Shown here: in pieces, positions 24,772-33,740 of the stretch
Layout of the letters: the number at the start of each line of letters is the position of its first letter
Numbering within the stretch: position 1 is the stretch's first letter
NCBI GenBank assembly: GCA_964646605.1
Contig: CAZYEX010000099.1
Span: forward strand, 1-64,000
DNA from: SBAX01 sp964646605
GTDB lineage: Bacteria > Planctomycetota > Phycisphaerae > UBA1845
DNA: 64,000 nucleotides
Reading direction: 5' to 3'
The notes under the pieces: model-generated
What the model saw: only the letters and a program-made list of their open reading frames with translations
What the model was told of the DNA's origin: nothing
The model's database searches: none
Program-made: the position numbers and the translations under genes

Positions 24772-26121
24772 TCAGCTCCCGTTCGCAGCCGAGGCCGGAA
24801 CGCCGAGAATGCGTTGCAACGCCCCGCGCATCAGCGTTTGCGAACGATCGGGCCCGACTCCCACGATCGATACCGGAACGCCGACCAGCGACTCGATCCG
24901 CTCGATGTAGTCGCGGGCACTTAGCGGCAGGTCCTCGAAACGGCGCACGTCGCGCAGTTCCTCGCTCCACCCGGGGACCAGCTCGAGGATCGGCTCGCAG
25001 GCCTCCAGCCGTGACACGCTGGTGGGCACGGTCCGCAGACTCTGCCCGCCGCAGCGATAGGCTACGCACACGCCGATCTCGGAAAACCCGGTGAGCGTGT
25101 CCATGTGCAAGAGTGCCAAATCCGTGGCCCCCGTCAAGCGGGCCGCATATCGACAGGCGACCGCATCGAACCATCCGCACCGTCGCGGCCGGCCCGTGGT
25201 CGTGCCGTATTCCCGCCCTCGCGCCCGGATGCGATTGCCCGTTTCGTCCTTTAATTCCGTCACAAACGGGCCGGAGCCGACTCGCGTAGCGTAGGCCTTG
25301 CTGACCCCGATCAGCCGCTTGACCAGAGTCGGCGGCACGCCCGCCCCCGGCCCGATCCCGTTGGGACCCGTGCTGCTGGAGGTGACAAAGGGGTACGTGC
25401 CGTGATCCACATCCAGCAACACGCCGTTGGCTCCCTCGAACAACAACGCTCGCCCCGCGTCGATGGCTTCATGAAGAAACGCCGTCGTATCGCAAATGGC
25501 GCCCTTCAGGCGTGAACGCGCGGTCTGCACATCCTTCAACACAGCCTGGGCGTCCAATCCGCCGTCATCCCCGTATTGGGCTCGAAGGGCCGCACCCTTG
25601 GCATCCACCGTGCGCCGAATCCGAAGTGCCACGTCCTGGTCATCCAGCAAATCGGAGAAACGCAGGGCCGTCGAGCGACGCATCTTGTCCGCATAGCACG
25701 GACCGATGCCCCGCGCCGTCGTCCCCAGCTTTCCGCCCTCCCCTGCGGCGCGCTCGCTGAGCTGGTCTTCGAGTTTGTGATAGGCAAGAACCAGGTGGGC
25801 GCGATCGCTGATGCGAAGTCGCGGCAACACGTCCAACCCGCGGGCGGCCAGTTGATCGAGTTCGTCGATCAGCGCGATCGGATCGACCACCACCCCCGGC
25901 CCGATGACGCCGATGGTATTCTCGTGCAGAACGCCGGTGGGAAGCAGGTGCAGCTTGAACGTCTCTCCGCCCGCGCAGACCGTGTGACCCGCGTTCGCCC
26001 CGCCGTTGAACCGCACCACCACATCGAAGGCCGGGCACAGCAGATCGACGATCTTCCCCTTCCCCTCGTCGCCCCAACCCAATCCGAACACGCACGCGTG
26101 CTCGCCCTGTTTGACTTTCAT
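24772..26121 (-). CDS. purA: Adenylosuccinate synthetase
   Basis: 449-residue enzyme of AMP synthesis that joins IMP and aspartate with GTP hydrolysis. Motifs: the P-loop-like GLGWGDEGKGKIVDLL near the N-terminus with the catalytic Asp, NAGHTVCAGGETFKLHLLPTG, the TTARGIGPCYADKMRR segment, FEGANGVLLDVDHGTYPFVTSS, and RCGWFDAVACRYA. It is cytosolic. A minus-strand terminator-like hairpin lies in its leader, and glnA is divergent across a 302-bp region. The last residues (SAANGS) end at 24772, next to the inverted repeat. Confidence 0.96.
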   Translation of the reverse strand: MKVKQGEHACVFGLGWGDEGKGKIVDLLCPAFDVVVRFNGGANAGHTVCAGGETFKLHLLPTGVLHENTIGVIGPGVVVDPIALIDELDQLAARGLDVLPRLRISDRAHLVLAYHKLEDQLSERAAGEGGKLGTTARGIGPCYADKMRRSTALRFSDLLDDQDVALRIRRTVDAKGAALRAQYGDDGGLDAQAVLKDVQTARSRLKGAICDTTAFLHEAIDAGRALLFEGANGVLLDVDHGTYPFVTSSSTGPNGIGPGAGVPPTLVKRLIGVSKAYATRVGSGPFVTELKDETGNRIRARGREYGTTTGRPRRCGWFDAVACRYAARLTGATDLALLHMDTLTGFSEIGVCVAYRCGGQSLRTVPTSVSRLEACEPILELVPGWSEELRDVRRFEDLPLSARDYIERIESLVGVPVSIVGVGPDRSQTLMRGALQRILGVPASAANGS

Positions 26122-26137
26122 GAACGCCGCCTGAGTC

Positions 26138-26154
26138 CCCGGGCCCTTCCCGGG
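26138..26154 (-). promoter_or_regulatory. GC palindrome in the purA leader
   Basis: CCCGGG at 26138-26143 and again at 26149-26154 pair across a 5-base loop, 17 bp before the purA start codon. It sits between the terminator-like hairpin and the gene and could compete with it or mask the ribosome site. Confidence 0.3.
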
Positions 26155-26157
26155 CAG

Positions 26158-26182
26158 AAAAAAGGCCCACCGTCAGGGGCCT
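26158..26182 (-). terminator. Intrinsic-terminator-like attenuator in the purA leader
   Basis: On the minus strand AGGCCC (26182-26177) pairs with GGGCCT (26168-26163) around an 8-base loop, followed at once by a run of six U (26163-26158). It lies 37-61 bases upstream of the purA ATG with no gene ending before it, so it would end transcription inside the leader unless read through. Confidence 0.5.
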
Positions 26183-26313
26183 GCCAACTCCTACCAACGC
26201 CCTTTTTCGCAGGCTATCGGGCCTAAACGACGCTGTCAAGGCGACCCAGAAAGCCAAGCCTGTGATTTTATACTAGCGATAAGCAAAAATAACCCGCCGC
26301 TCGGATATTTTAC

Positions 26314-26342
26314 TTGACAGGCAATGTGGATAAGCATAAAAG
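26314..26342 (+). promoter_or_regulatory. Candidate promoter upstream of glnA
   Basis: A perfect TTGACA at 26314-26319 is followed after 15-17 bp by CATAAA/TAAAAG (26335-26342). The region 26260-26345 is AT-rich, unlike the genome. No sigma-54 type GG-N10-GC pair is evident. The site is 80 bases before the glnA ATG. Confidence 0.4.
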
Positions 26343-26423
26343 AATCATCGCCTAAAAACGATGGAGTGCCGTGAGGTCGGCGAAGGGTTATTGAGCCACA
26401 CAGGAATTGCCTGGGAGCCCAAC

Positions 26424-27869
26424 ATGATGGATGCGACGGAGTTGCGGAAGTTTCTGGCCATACCCTACGACGAGCTGGAGGAAATGAACCTCGAGTCCAA
26501 GCGGCAGCGACTCGAGCGCGTGGACCGCGGCACCGTCGAAGAGCAGCGCCGCAAATATCTCACCGACGAAAAACGCATCAAGGCCGTCACCGTGTGCTTC
26601 TGCGACCTGGAAGGCCGCCTGCACATGCTCGACTACGACAAGAAGTTCCTGCTCAAATCTTCAGACAACCTGACCTTCGACGGTTCGTCCATCCGCGGCT
26701 TCTCCGAAATCGCCGAGTCCGACCTCAAGCTGCAACTCGATTGGCCCGCGTTCTATTGGCTGCCCGCGGATATCTTCGGGCCCGGCAAGGTCATCGTCTT
26801 CGGTGAGGTCCACGCCCAGGACGGCTCCGCCTATCGCTGCGACTTCCGCTCCCGCCTGCGCCATTTTCTGGAGGACCTCTATCGCCACGAAAAAATGGTC
26901 CTGCACGTCGCCCCGGAGATCGAGGGATTCCTCTTCAAAGGCACCGACGCGGAGCGAAGCTACCATGAGACCGGCAAGTTCGAGTTCATCTCCACCGGCG
27001 GGTACTACCATTCCCTGCCCCAGGACCCCTTGCGGCAGTTCATCGACCGCTGCGCGGAGGCTCATCGCTCACTCGGGCTGGGCAACGAAAAGGACCATCC
27101 CGAAGTGGCCCCGTCGCAGTTCGAGATGAACTTCGGCTACTCCGAAGCCGTCGTCACCGCCGACCAGATCCACCTCTATAAGCTGGTGTGCCGTCAGGTG
27201 GCACGGAGCATGGGGCTGACTTGTTGTTTCCTTCCCAAACCCGTCGCGGGCGTCAACGGCAGCGGCATGCACTGCAACATGTCGCTCAACCGCAACGGCA
27301 AGAACCTCTTCCACGACAAGGCCGGCCAGGACGGGATCACCGAGTATGCGTGGAACTTCATCGACCGCATTCTCAACAACGCCACCGACGTGTGCCTGGT
27401 GCTCAACCCCAGCGTGAACGCCTATCGCCGGCTCGATCCGCACTTCGAGGCCCCCAACCAGATCAAAGCCTCGGCCAGCAACCGAGCGGCTATGATCCGC
27501 ATCCCTTTGGGCAACGAACGAAGCGCACGCATCGAGTTCCGCTCCGTGTCGCCCGATGCGAACCCCTACCTGCTCTTCTACACCCTCCTGCGCACGGGTT
27601 TGGAAGGCGAACTGCCCGACTCGGCCGACGCGGAAGGCAAGCGCTACCGCACGCGGTTCCTGCCGGACAACATCTACGACGCGATCCGCCTCTTCAAAAC
27701 CAGCCGCCTCGCCGTCCAGATCCTCGACGAAGAGGCCCACGGCAAATACGTGGAACTCAAGCAGCGCGCCGCCGACCGCTGCCCCAAGGAAATCGGCACC
27801 CGCGTCAAATCCGGCGAAGTCATGTTCCACCACGAAGTCACCAACCAGCTTCTGTGGAGCATGTTCTAA
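26424..27869 (+). CDS. glnA: Glutamine synthetase
   Basis: 481 residues; ATG at 26424 with GGGAG upstream is preferred over the in-frame start at 26361. The enzyme makes glutamine from glutamate and ammonium with ATP. The N-terminal beta-grasp ends in the DGSSIRGFSEIAESDL signature; the catalytic domain has APEIEGFLFK, APSQFEMNFGYSEAVVTADQ, KPVAGVNGSGMHCNMSLNRN and NPSVNAYRRLDPHFEAPNQI. The length fits the type I/II dodecameric enzymes. No PII or ntr genes are adjacent. It is divergent from purA across a shared 300-bp regulatory region that holds the promoter candidate and the purA attenuator. Confidence 0.95.
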   Translation: MMDATELRKFLAIPYDELEEMNLESKRQRLERVDRGTVEEQRRKYLTDEKRIKAVTVCFCDLEGRLHMLDYDKKFLLKSSDNLTFDGSSIRGFSEIAESDLKLQLDWPAFYWLPADIFGPGKVIVFGEVHAQDGSAYRCDFRSRLRHFLEDLYRHEKMVLHVAPEIEGFLFKGTDAERSYHETGKFEFISTGGYYHSLPQDPLRQFIDRCAEAHRSLGLGNEKDHPEVAPSQFEMNFGYSEAVVTADQIHLYKLVCRQVARSMGLTCCFLPKPVAGVNGSGMHCNMSLNRNGKNLFHDKAGQDGITEYAWNFIDRILNNATDVCLVLNPSVNAYRRLDPHFEAPNQIKASASNRAAMIRIPLGNERSARIEFRSVSPDANPYLLFYTLLRTGLEGELPDSADAEGKRYRTRFLPDNIYDAIRLFKTSRLAVQILDEEAHGKYVELKQRAADRCPKEIGTRVKSGEVMFHHEVTNQLLWSMF

Positions 27870-27870
27870 C

Positions 27871-27903
27871 GAATGCGGAATGGCGAGTGCAGAATGCGGA
27901 ATG
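27871..27903. repeat. Dispersed GAATGCGGAATGGCGA repeat, copy 1
   Basis: GAATGCGGAATGGCGAGTGC followed by AGAATGCGGAATGG. A reverse-complement copy is at 31411-31440, and a looser relative at 50926-50955 (CGAATTGTGAATAGCGAATG...). All three are intergenic. Confidence 0.45.
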
Positions 27904-27938
27904 GGTGACCGGCGCTTTCGCTTCGTAGGGGACCCGGA

Positions 27939-29363
27939 TCAGGGCGCAAGAAAATAGAATACCCCGCGAAGGTCCTCGGTCGCACTGATGTGGGTGCGCT
28001 CACCGCTGCGCTCTCGGAAGGACGTGGCCCGGAACTGATAGAACATTCCGGGGATCAGTGCCGGACCGCCATAGGTGTGGGTCACGGCGGCCGACCCCGT
28101 CGTCGGACCGAGCTCGTCGTTCCAGACCTCCACGCCGAACGCATCGAACACGCGAATCTCGTACCCGTCCTCACTGGAGTCGTCCGCCCACTCGAAAACG
28201 GGCGTCGGTGAAACCACCTGCTCGGGCTGGTCCGCGCCGGGACGAACGACGGCCAGGGCCCCGGTCACCTTGAATCCTTCCGGAAGCACCACGGCGTTCC
28301 CGGCGGCGGGGTCGGGGACCTCGATGTGGACGATCTGCGTGCCGCCGATGTTTTGATCCGGGTCTCGAACCAGCCCATCGTTCTCGAAGGCCGCCAGAAC
28401 GACGTAACGTCCGTCGGGAACGCCCATTAGCGTGAACGCGCCGGTCACATCGCCGATGCGCAGTCCGGGCGGAACGGCGCCGCGGGCCGCGGCCTCCACA
28501 AACGTGCTTTCCACTGCGAGCACGACGCTGGTGACCGATCCCCCTGGGGCGTTGACGATCTGCACGTTGCCGGAAACCGCGCTAAGGGGACGATCGACCT
28601 CGCTTAAATCCACGTCGTCCGCTTTTTCCGCGGCGGCAATCCCCGCCGACGCCGTGGTCAGTTGCAAACCGGCGCGATAACCCTGAACGGCGAACGTCCC
28701 AGCCGTCACGTTGAAAATAATATAGGCGCCCTCACTATCGCTGAAACCGACATAGGCCCCGGCCTGATTCGCGGCGACCACGAGCACGCCCGCGGGCTCG
28801 GCGGCAAGAACCGTTCCGGCGATCGAACCGAGCGACGACGTATCCCCGGGCAAGGCGATCAGACCGACCGTGGTCAGCGAGTTTTCGATGACGAAGGCGT
28901 CCTCCTCGCTTAGCGCCGTTGCAGGATCGAGAGGAAGGGCGGGTCGGATCGCAGTGGGAAACTCTTGATACCCGGCGGCCTGAGCCCGCAGGGTGAAACT
29001 GCCCTCCAAGGGGACGCCATCCTCGTCGCGCAGCGCGGGGACGGTCAGTTCAAACGTTCCGTCCTCCGCGGAGACGCTGCTGGTTCCGACGGCGGCCCCG
29101 TTGACATCCACGGCCTGGACCCGGGCGTCGGAGATCGGCGCTTCGTCGGCTAGGTCAATGATCGTCCCACGGATCAACACCGGCCCCACGCAACGGGGAT
29201 CGGAATTAAGGATCGCCTCGCAGACCAACCCGGCATCGCATTCCGGCGCGGACGGATCGCAACTCGCATCCTGATCCTGACCCCCGGGGTTTCGGCGGGC
29301 ACATCCGGCGGCGACGACGATCAACAGCAGCGTACGCAAGCGACGGTGGGGTATGCGATGCAT
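27939..29363 (-). CDS. Lipoprotein with carboxypeptidase-regulatory-like (Ig-fold) domains
   Basis: 474 residues. ATG at 29363 is chosen for AAGGAG eight bases upstream. A lipoprotein signal (LRTLLLIVVAAGCARR) suggests lipidation at the Cys. The next part has an eight-Cys-type segment (CDPSAPECDAGLVCEAILNS), then several beta-sandwich repeats: GTIIDLADEAPISDARVQAV, GSIAGTVLAAEPAGVLVVA and similar, as in carboxypeptidase regulatory-like domains. The C-terminus resembles a fibronectin-like fold (TPVFEWADDSSEDGYEIRVF). No catalytic residues are visible. It is likely a surface or periplasmic adhesion or scaffold protein. Confidence 0.75.
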   Translation of the reverse strand: MHRIPHRRLRTLLLIVVAAGCARRNPGGQDQDASCDPSAPECDAGLVCEAILNSDPRCVGPVLIRGTIIDLADEAPISDARVQAVDVNGAAVGTSSVSAEDGTFELTVPALRDEDGVPLEGSFTLRAQAAGYQEFPTAIRPALPLDPATALSEEDAFVIENSLTTVGLIALPGDTSSLGSIAGTVLAAEPAGVLVVAANQAGAYVGFSDSEGAYIIFNVTAGTFAVQGYRAGLQLTTASAGIAAAEKADDVDLSEVDRPLSAVSGNVQIVNAPGGSVTSVVLAVESTFVEAAARGAVPPGLRIGDVTGAFTLMGVPDGRYVVLAAFENDGLVRDPDQNIGGTQIVHIEVPDPAAGNAVVLPEGFKVTGALAVVRPGADQPEQVVSPTPVFEWADDSSEDGYEIRVFDAFGVEVWNDELGPTTGSAAVTHTYGGPALIPGMFYQFRATSFRERSGERTHISATEDLRGVFYFLAP

Positions 29364-29389
29364 CGTAACACTCCTTCGACTGGCCCCTC

Positions 29390-29815
29390 TTATCGACCAT
29401 CGAGGGCGTCGGCGTCCACTTCCATGTCGGGGACCGGGGTCGGCGCGGTCTTCATCCGCCACACGACGACCGTCCAGACGACCCACAGACCCGCCAGCGC
29501 GGCGCGCACCGACTGCATCGGGGCGAAGTACACGCTCACGGCCATCAACACCGTGAACGAGCAACAGATGCGTACCTTCTGCGCCCGCGTCAAACCCGTT
29601 TTGCTGCCGAAGGCATGGATATAGGGACCCAGGATTCGGTGCCGAAGGAGCCAATGGTGTAGCCGATCACTGCTCTTCGAAAACAGAAACGCCGCGAGCA
29701 GCAGGAATGGAGTTGTCGGCAAAAGCGGCAGCAAGATGCCGAGCGCCCCCAGGGCGATGTTCAGGCACCCCAACGACACAAACAGTGCTTTCTTCCCGGT
29801 CATGGAGGTCGTCAC
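29390..29815 (-). CDS. YbaN-like (DUF454) inner membrane protein
   Basis: 141 residues with three or four hydrophobic segments. The signature GCLNIALGALGILLPLLPTT followed by PFLLLAAFLFSKSSDR, then HRILGPYIHAF, is diagnostic for the DUF454/YbaN family of inner membrane proteins. The function of the family is unknown. The ATG is at the normal family start. It is followed 26 bp later by the lipoprotein gene on the same strand, so the two are probably co-transcribed. Confidence 0.88.
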   Translation of the reverse strand: MTTSMTGKKALFVSLGCLNIALGALGILLPLLPTTPFLLLAAFLFSKSSDRLHHWLLRHRILGPYIHAFGSKTGLTRAQKVRICCSFTVLMAVSVYFAPMQSVRAALAGLWVVWTVVVWRMKTAPTPVPDMEVDADALDGR

Positions 29816-29848
29816 CCGCGGCCTTGCTCAGAGCAGCCCGCCAAAGGC

Positions 29849-29950
29849 TCAGGGATCGTTCTCGTTCGACGGGCCGGCAAACTGCGAAAGATACGCCTCA
29901 AAGTCGGCCCCGTCCACGTCGCCGTCGCGGTGTGCGTAGTCTAAGATATC
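29849..29950 (-). pseudogene. Dockerin-like C-terminal remnant
   Basis: The minus strand encodes DYAHRDGDVDGADFEAYLSQ and then FAGPSNENDP before a stop. This matches the last repeat of a planctomycete dockerin-like domain. No start or body is present: upstream is the parS-containing repeat. It looks like the 3' scrap of a lost secreted-protein gene. Confidence 0.45.
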
Positions 29951-29952
29951 GA

Positions 29953-29968
29953 TGTTCCACGTGAAACA
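29953..29968. promoter_or_regulatory. parS-like ParB binding site 1
   Basis: TGTTCCACGTGAAACA matches the B. subtilis-type parS consensus TGTTNCACGTGAAACA at every defined position. It is one end of the repeat at 29953-30143. Confidence 0.8.
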
Positions 29969-30010
29969 AGTTTCGCGCGTGGGGAGCGCGGAAAAGGCGG
30001 GCGCAAACCA

Positions 30011-30026
30011 TGTTCCACGTGGAACA
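30011..30026. promoter_or_regulatory. parS-like ParB binding site 2
   Basis: TGTTCCACGTGGAACA, a perfect palindrome with one change from TGTTCCACGTGAAACA. It lies 58 bp from the first site, inside the insert unique to copy A of the repeat. Confidence 0.6.
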
Positions 30027-30166
30027 TGGATTGTTACAAACGGACGTGGTGCGCGCGAAGGGGGCCGGCCCGCGGCGAGGTGGATCGCGCGGGCGCGGGA
30101 TGGGCCTTTCCCTATCCCGTATAACTTGCAAGGTGATCGGTGGAACACGGCTCGCGGACCGAGCGC

Positions 30167-31291
30167 CTATTCGTCAACCATATGAAGTTCGTAGGCCCCG
30201 ATATCGACGGCGGGGCCCCAGGTGCGGCCTTTGGGGGCCAGGTCCTTGGGGGTGGGTTCGCCGGTGTCCAGGTTCCAGTTGAGGTCACCGTGGTCGGGCC
30301 ACAGGGATGCGTTCTCGCCCACGTCTTTGCAGGGCGAGGTGGCTTGCAGCCTGTAATCGCTGGAAGCCGAGTTCACGAACAGCGGGTCGGTGTTGAGTAT
30401 GTTGGTTCCCGGCCAGCCGCCTTGGATGTTGCTGTACCTGGCCAACGAGCTGCCGCCGACGGCGTGGATTTGAGCGGAGTAGGCGACGCTGCGCGTGGTG
30501 GTGTTGCCCCAAAGGATGCAGTTCTTGAGGGTGGCCTGTCCTTCGCGATCGAAGACGCCGCCGCCGGACCCGATGACCGCGGCGTTGCCGGCAAATGTGC
30601 AATTGATGAACGTGGGAGTACCATAGGCCACGAGCACCGCCCCGCCCTCGCCCGCCTTGTTGCCGAAAAAGAGACAGTTGGTGAAGATTGGCGAACCGCT
30701 GTAGACGAAGACGGCACCGCCGCCCAGTGGGGTGGTTCCATTCGTGTGACCGTTGTTGCGGAAGGTGCAGTTGATGAACTCCGGCGATCCGCTGCCGCGG
30801 ACGGCCACCGCCCCGCCAAAGGAGGCCTTGTTATCCTCGAAGATGCACTGCACCATGAGGGCGCTGCTGTTGTTCAATACAATTCCGCCGCCGCCGTCGT
30901 AGCCGCCGTCAATTCCGTTGCGAATGGTGAATCCGCGAAGGACGGTGGAGGCCGCGAGATCCTCACCGCTCAGGCACTGCGTGGTCCCGCCGCCGTCGAT
31001 GATGGTGACGTTGGTCGCGGGGTTGCTGTTCTTGGCCAGGGTTTCGGTTCCCGCGAATCCGCCGATGATCTTCACGCCGTTCTTGAGACCAAACGGGGCA
31101 TAGGTTCCCGATTTCACCCAAAGCTCGTCGCCGCTCCCGGCCGCAGTCAGGGCCGTGGGGAGCGTACAGGCGTTGGCCCAACTGCCGCAGTCGCCGGTAC
31201 CGGTGGGTTTGACAAACTTCGTGGCGGCCAGGGTATGGGTAGAGAGAGCAAATAGCACTGCCGTGATGGCGATCGCATTTCTATGAATCAT
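30167..31291 (-). CDS. Secreted right-handed beta-helix protein
   Basis: 374 residues. ATG at 31291 opens a signal peptide (AIAITAVLFALSTHTLAATK). The core is a parallel beta-helix with repeated rungs such as GGGIVLNNSSALMVQCIFED, GGAVAVRGSGSPEFINCTFR, GAVFVYSGSPIFTNCLFFGN and GGAVLVAYGTPTFINCTFAG. The end matches the choice-of-anchor-Q type: DPLFVNSASSDYRLQATSPC then WGPAVDIGAYELHM. It is likely an exported polysaccharide-binding or lyase-like surface protein; catalytic residues are not identifiable. The in-frame extension upstream of the ATG covers repeat DNA and is not credible. Confidence 0.8.
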   Translation of the reverse strand: MIHRNAIAITAVLFALSTHTLAATKFVKPTGTGDCGSWANACTLPTALTAAGSGDELWVKSGTYAPFGLKNGVKIIGGFAGTETLAKNSNPATNVTIIDGGGTTQCLSGEDLAASTVLRGFTIRNGIDGGYDGGGGIVLNNSSALMVQCIFEDNKASFGGAVAVRGSGSPEFINCTFRNNGHTNGTTPLGGGAVFVYSGSPIFTNCLFFGNKAGEGGAVLVAYGTPTFINCTFAGNAAVIGSGGGVFDREGQATLKNCILWGNTTTRSVAYSAQIHAVGGSSLARYSNIQGGWPGTNILNTDPLFVNSASSDYRLQATSPCKDVGENASLWPDHGDLNWNLDTGEPTPKDLAPKGRTWGPAVDIGAYELHMVDE

Positions 31292-31367
31292 ACAACTGCC
31301 GTCCCTTCGTCGCAACGTCAACACCGCTCCCTTACCCTTGACACTGCGTGTAAAGGGCAAGCAGTAG

Positions 31368-31409
31368 CGGTTCTGATTGACCGGTCGCTTGCGCTCGCGG
31401 CTCTGATTT
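31368..31409. repeat. Dispersed intergenic repeat, copy 2
   Basis: CGGTTCTGATTGACCGGTCG through GCGGCTCTGAT, the partner of 1341-1386. It lies between the ATG of the beta-helix gene and the stop of the frameshifted Cys-rich gene. Confidence 0.5.
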
Positions 31410-31410
31410 C

Positions 31411-31440
31411 CGCGTTCCGCATTCGCCATTCCGCATTCAC
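31411..31440. repeat. Dispersed GAATGCGGAATGGCGA repeat, copy 2
   Basis: CGCGTTCCGCATTCGCCATT followed by CCGCATTCAC, the reverse complement of the element at 27871. It directly follows the other repeat, forming a composite, and overlaps the last bases of the frameshifted gene. Confidence 0.45.
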
Positions 31441-33709
31441 GGGCTGCATCTTCCACACTTATCCCGACAGAACCCGACCCCGCACGAACCGCCCAGGCAA
31501 TGGTTGTTGTTGATGCATGGAAGCAGGTCGTTGACGCCGCCCACACAGGTTCTGACGCACGTGTCGCCCGCGCATTGTGCTGATGTCGTGCAGGGTGTGG
31601 CCCCACACGTCACGGTCGACGGGCACGCACATGGCCCGCTGAGCGGGTACGCAAGCCCTTTGAATGCGTCGACGACCGCCACAATGTCCATGGCGTCTAC
31701 GTCCGTGTTTAGCTCCGGCAGATTGGGTTGTACCTGAGCGTCGACTTTGGACATCGCGCCGGGGAGCCCCTTGAACTTGTCGACCACGCCCGAAACGTCT
31801 AGTCCGTCCGGCTGCGTCGTAGTCGACGGCGGATTGAACGCCGACGCGACATCGCCATGCCGGGCGGTTTGGATGGTCAGCGCGGGCGAATAGTTCAACT
31901 CCACGGATACCTCGCATGCCTGGTCGATCAACTGCACGTCGTACTTCGAGCTGGGAAGGATTTCCGCCCCGGCGATGTGAATGACGTTCTCGCCGCTCCA
32001 GTTCCAGTAGTGCGCAGTACATTGCAACCGTGCGCCGCGGAAACTTCCGACACCGGGCGAATCTTGCGCTTCGAGGAACGTAGAGGGTGGACCTACCCAG
32101 CGTGCGCAGTTGCCGACGCCCGGCGGCGGGGGTGGGTTGGTCGGGTCGCCGGTGCAAGTGGGTCCCGCCTCGAAGGTCGAAAAATCGGGCGAAGGAAACT
32201 GCGGGGCGTTGGGCGGGACAGGGTTTTGCAGGTCGGTCAAGGTGACGCGGATGGCCGTCGGGGACGAACACCGCGCGGGGACGATGGAAAGAAATCGGTT
32301 CTTGCGATCGGGGGAGCCCGCTTGGGGGGCGAAAAGGGCGCTGCAGGTAGGCACGGGGGCGTCCAACGATATCGGTACCACGGTCGGCCCTGTCACGAGC
32401 AAAGGGGTACCCGGTTTGAAGAGATCAATGCTAACGTTGTGTGTACAATAGTTCGACGGTGCGCGATTGGCCTCGAAGCGGAAGTTGTACAGTGTCCCCC
32501 AGCGCAGGGCGTTCGTTGAGTTCGGAGCGGTTGTCCACCGAACTTCGCCGGTTAGAATACTTGGGTCCCAGTCGATACCATCGAATTGAAGCTCGTCCCC
32601 GCTGTGATAAGCAATGTCGTGAATCCGTCTGCTGGATTAATCGGGAAGCGCACGTCGGGTGGAACTAGCCCAGCCGGCAAGGCCACGCGGAACCCGTCCG
32701 CCGAGCGATCGGAATTCATATTGTAGAGGGCGTATTCGTAGCTCCACCAACCCGAACCGATTGAGGTCGCCAGCGCCGCGAGGATGAAGCGTCCCTCGCC
32801 GTCTACATCGATTTGCGTCTCGACGACGTCGTCGTTGTTCTTCTTCCATGCGTATATCGCGGGCGTTTCTGGAACCGTCTTGTTGGCCCCGCTGTCCAAC
32901 CACCAGATGCACGCGCTCGCTCCGCATGTTTCGTTGCAGTCGGTGCGTGTCGTGCGGTTGACCCATTTCATGTCGGATTCAACGTAGGAAACGTTATTGA
33001 ACTGGTTCCCGTGGGCTGATTCTCCTGGGGTAACGAATTGCGCTTCGAGAAAGAAGGCGTCGGTAGGCGGGCACGGCAAGTCTGCGCTATTGGCGTGAAG
33101 GTACCCCCGGATTGCCTCCGGGTCCGAGAACGTCGACGGATTCGGACAACACCCACTCTCGCCACATCCTATTGGTAGGACCGTCTCACTCATGGGGAAC
33201 TCGCCTGTGAACGCGTTGACGCTCCATCGGGGACCAAGCAGTTTGAATGCCTGGGCTGGGATACTGTACGTATCCGAGCATCCTGCGCCAAGCCCAGTAC
33301 CGCTCGGGGTGCAGCCGGACCCGCCGCACACACTTCCGCCTTCGAGAAACCAATCGTCGTGGTGGATCCAACTCATCCCGATCTGCTGGAAGCGCTCGAA
33401 AGAAGGGCTCGTCTTCAGTTGATACAGGTGAAATGCCACCGCCGGATGCAAGTTTTGTGTTGGCCCGCAGCAGTCACCAGGGAGGGCCGTATCAACGCTG
33501 ATGTTGCACGCCGTTATCCCGTTGACAAATCCATAGATTCCGCTTACGGGGCCCCACGTCGCTACGCATGGGGTTGGGCCGTCAAATCCGGCCCAAACCT
33601 CGCCGGTAGTGATGTCCGGGCCCACCGCGAGAACGTCCGGAGCGAAAAGCGTCGCTGCACCCCAAGAAATGCCTAGGATTATCATGCACAGCGGTCTTCG
33701 ATCGGACAT
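31437..33709 (-). pseudogene. Secreted Cys-rich protein split by a frameshift near 32620
   Basis: Two ORFs (33709-32552, 385 residues with signal ILGISWGAATLFAPDVLAVG; and 32402-31437) belong together. Reading the +1 frame across the junction from about 32620 gives HDIAYHSGDELQFDGIDWDP, then WTTAPNSTNALRWGTLYNFR, continuing without a stop into the second ORF. The first ORF instead runs into missense and ends at TQVF. The joined protein of about 757 residues would start with the signal peptide and end with the same dockerin-like KFKxLPGA...AFKGLAYP module and CGRCSP tail as the 4.8-7.3 kb gene. One base lost or gained near TTCACGACATT explains it; error or real pseudogene cannot be told. Confidence 0.75.
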
Positions 33710-33740
33710 ACCTGTCCTCCTAAAGAAACATACGCGTCAG

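Larger units (their letters stand above)
29953..30143 (+). repeat. parS-bearing dispersed repeat, copy A
   Basis: The repeat starts with parS, continues ACAAGTTTCGCGCGTGGGGA, and ends TATAACTTGCAAGGTGATCG. Copy B (41978-42101) is its inverted counterpart; copy C (44245-44367) is decayed. Copy A has an extra central insert holding a second parS-like site. The sequence has no gene; short ORFs in it (MFHVKQVSRVGSAE and similar) are artefacts of the repeat. Confidence 0.65.

Noticed and set aside
26300..26345. Sigma-54 promoter for glnA
   Set aside because: The GG-N10-GC signature is not present; a sigma-70-like TTGACA is the better reading.
29952..30185. Small ORFs MFHVKQVSRVGSAE and MFHVEQVSRVGSAE
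   Set aside because: They are translations of the parS-bearing repeat in two copies, not genes.
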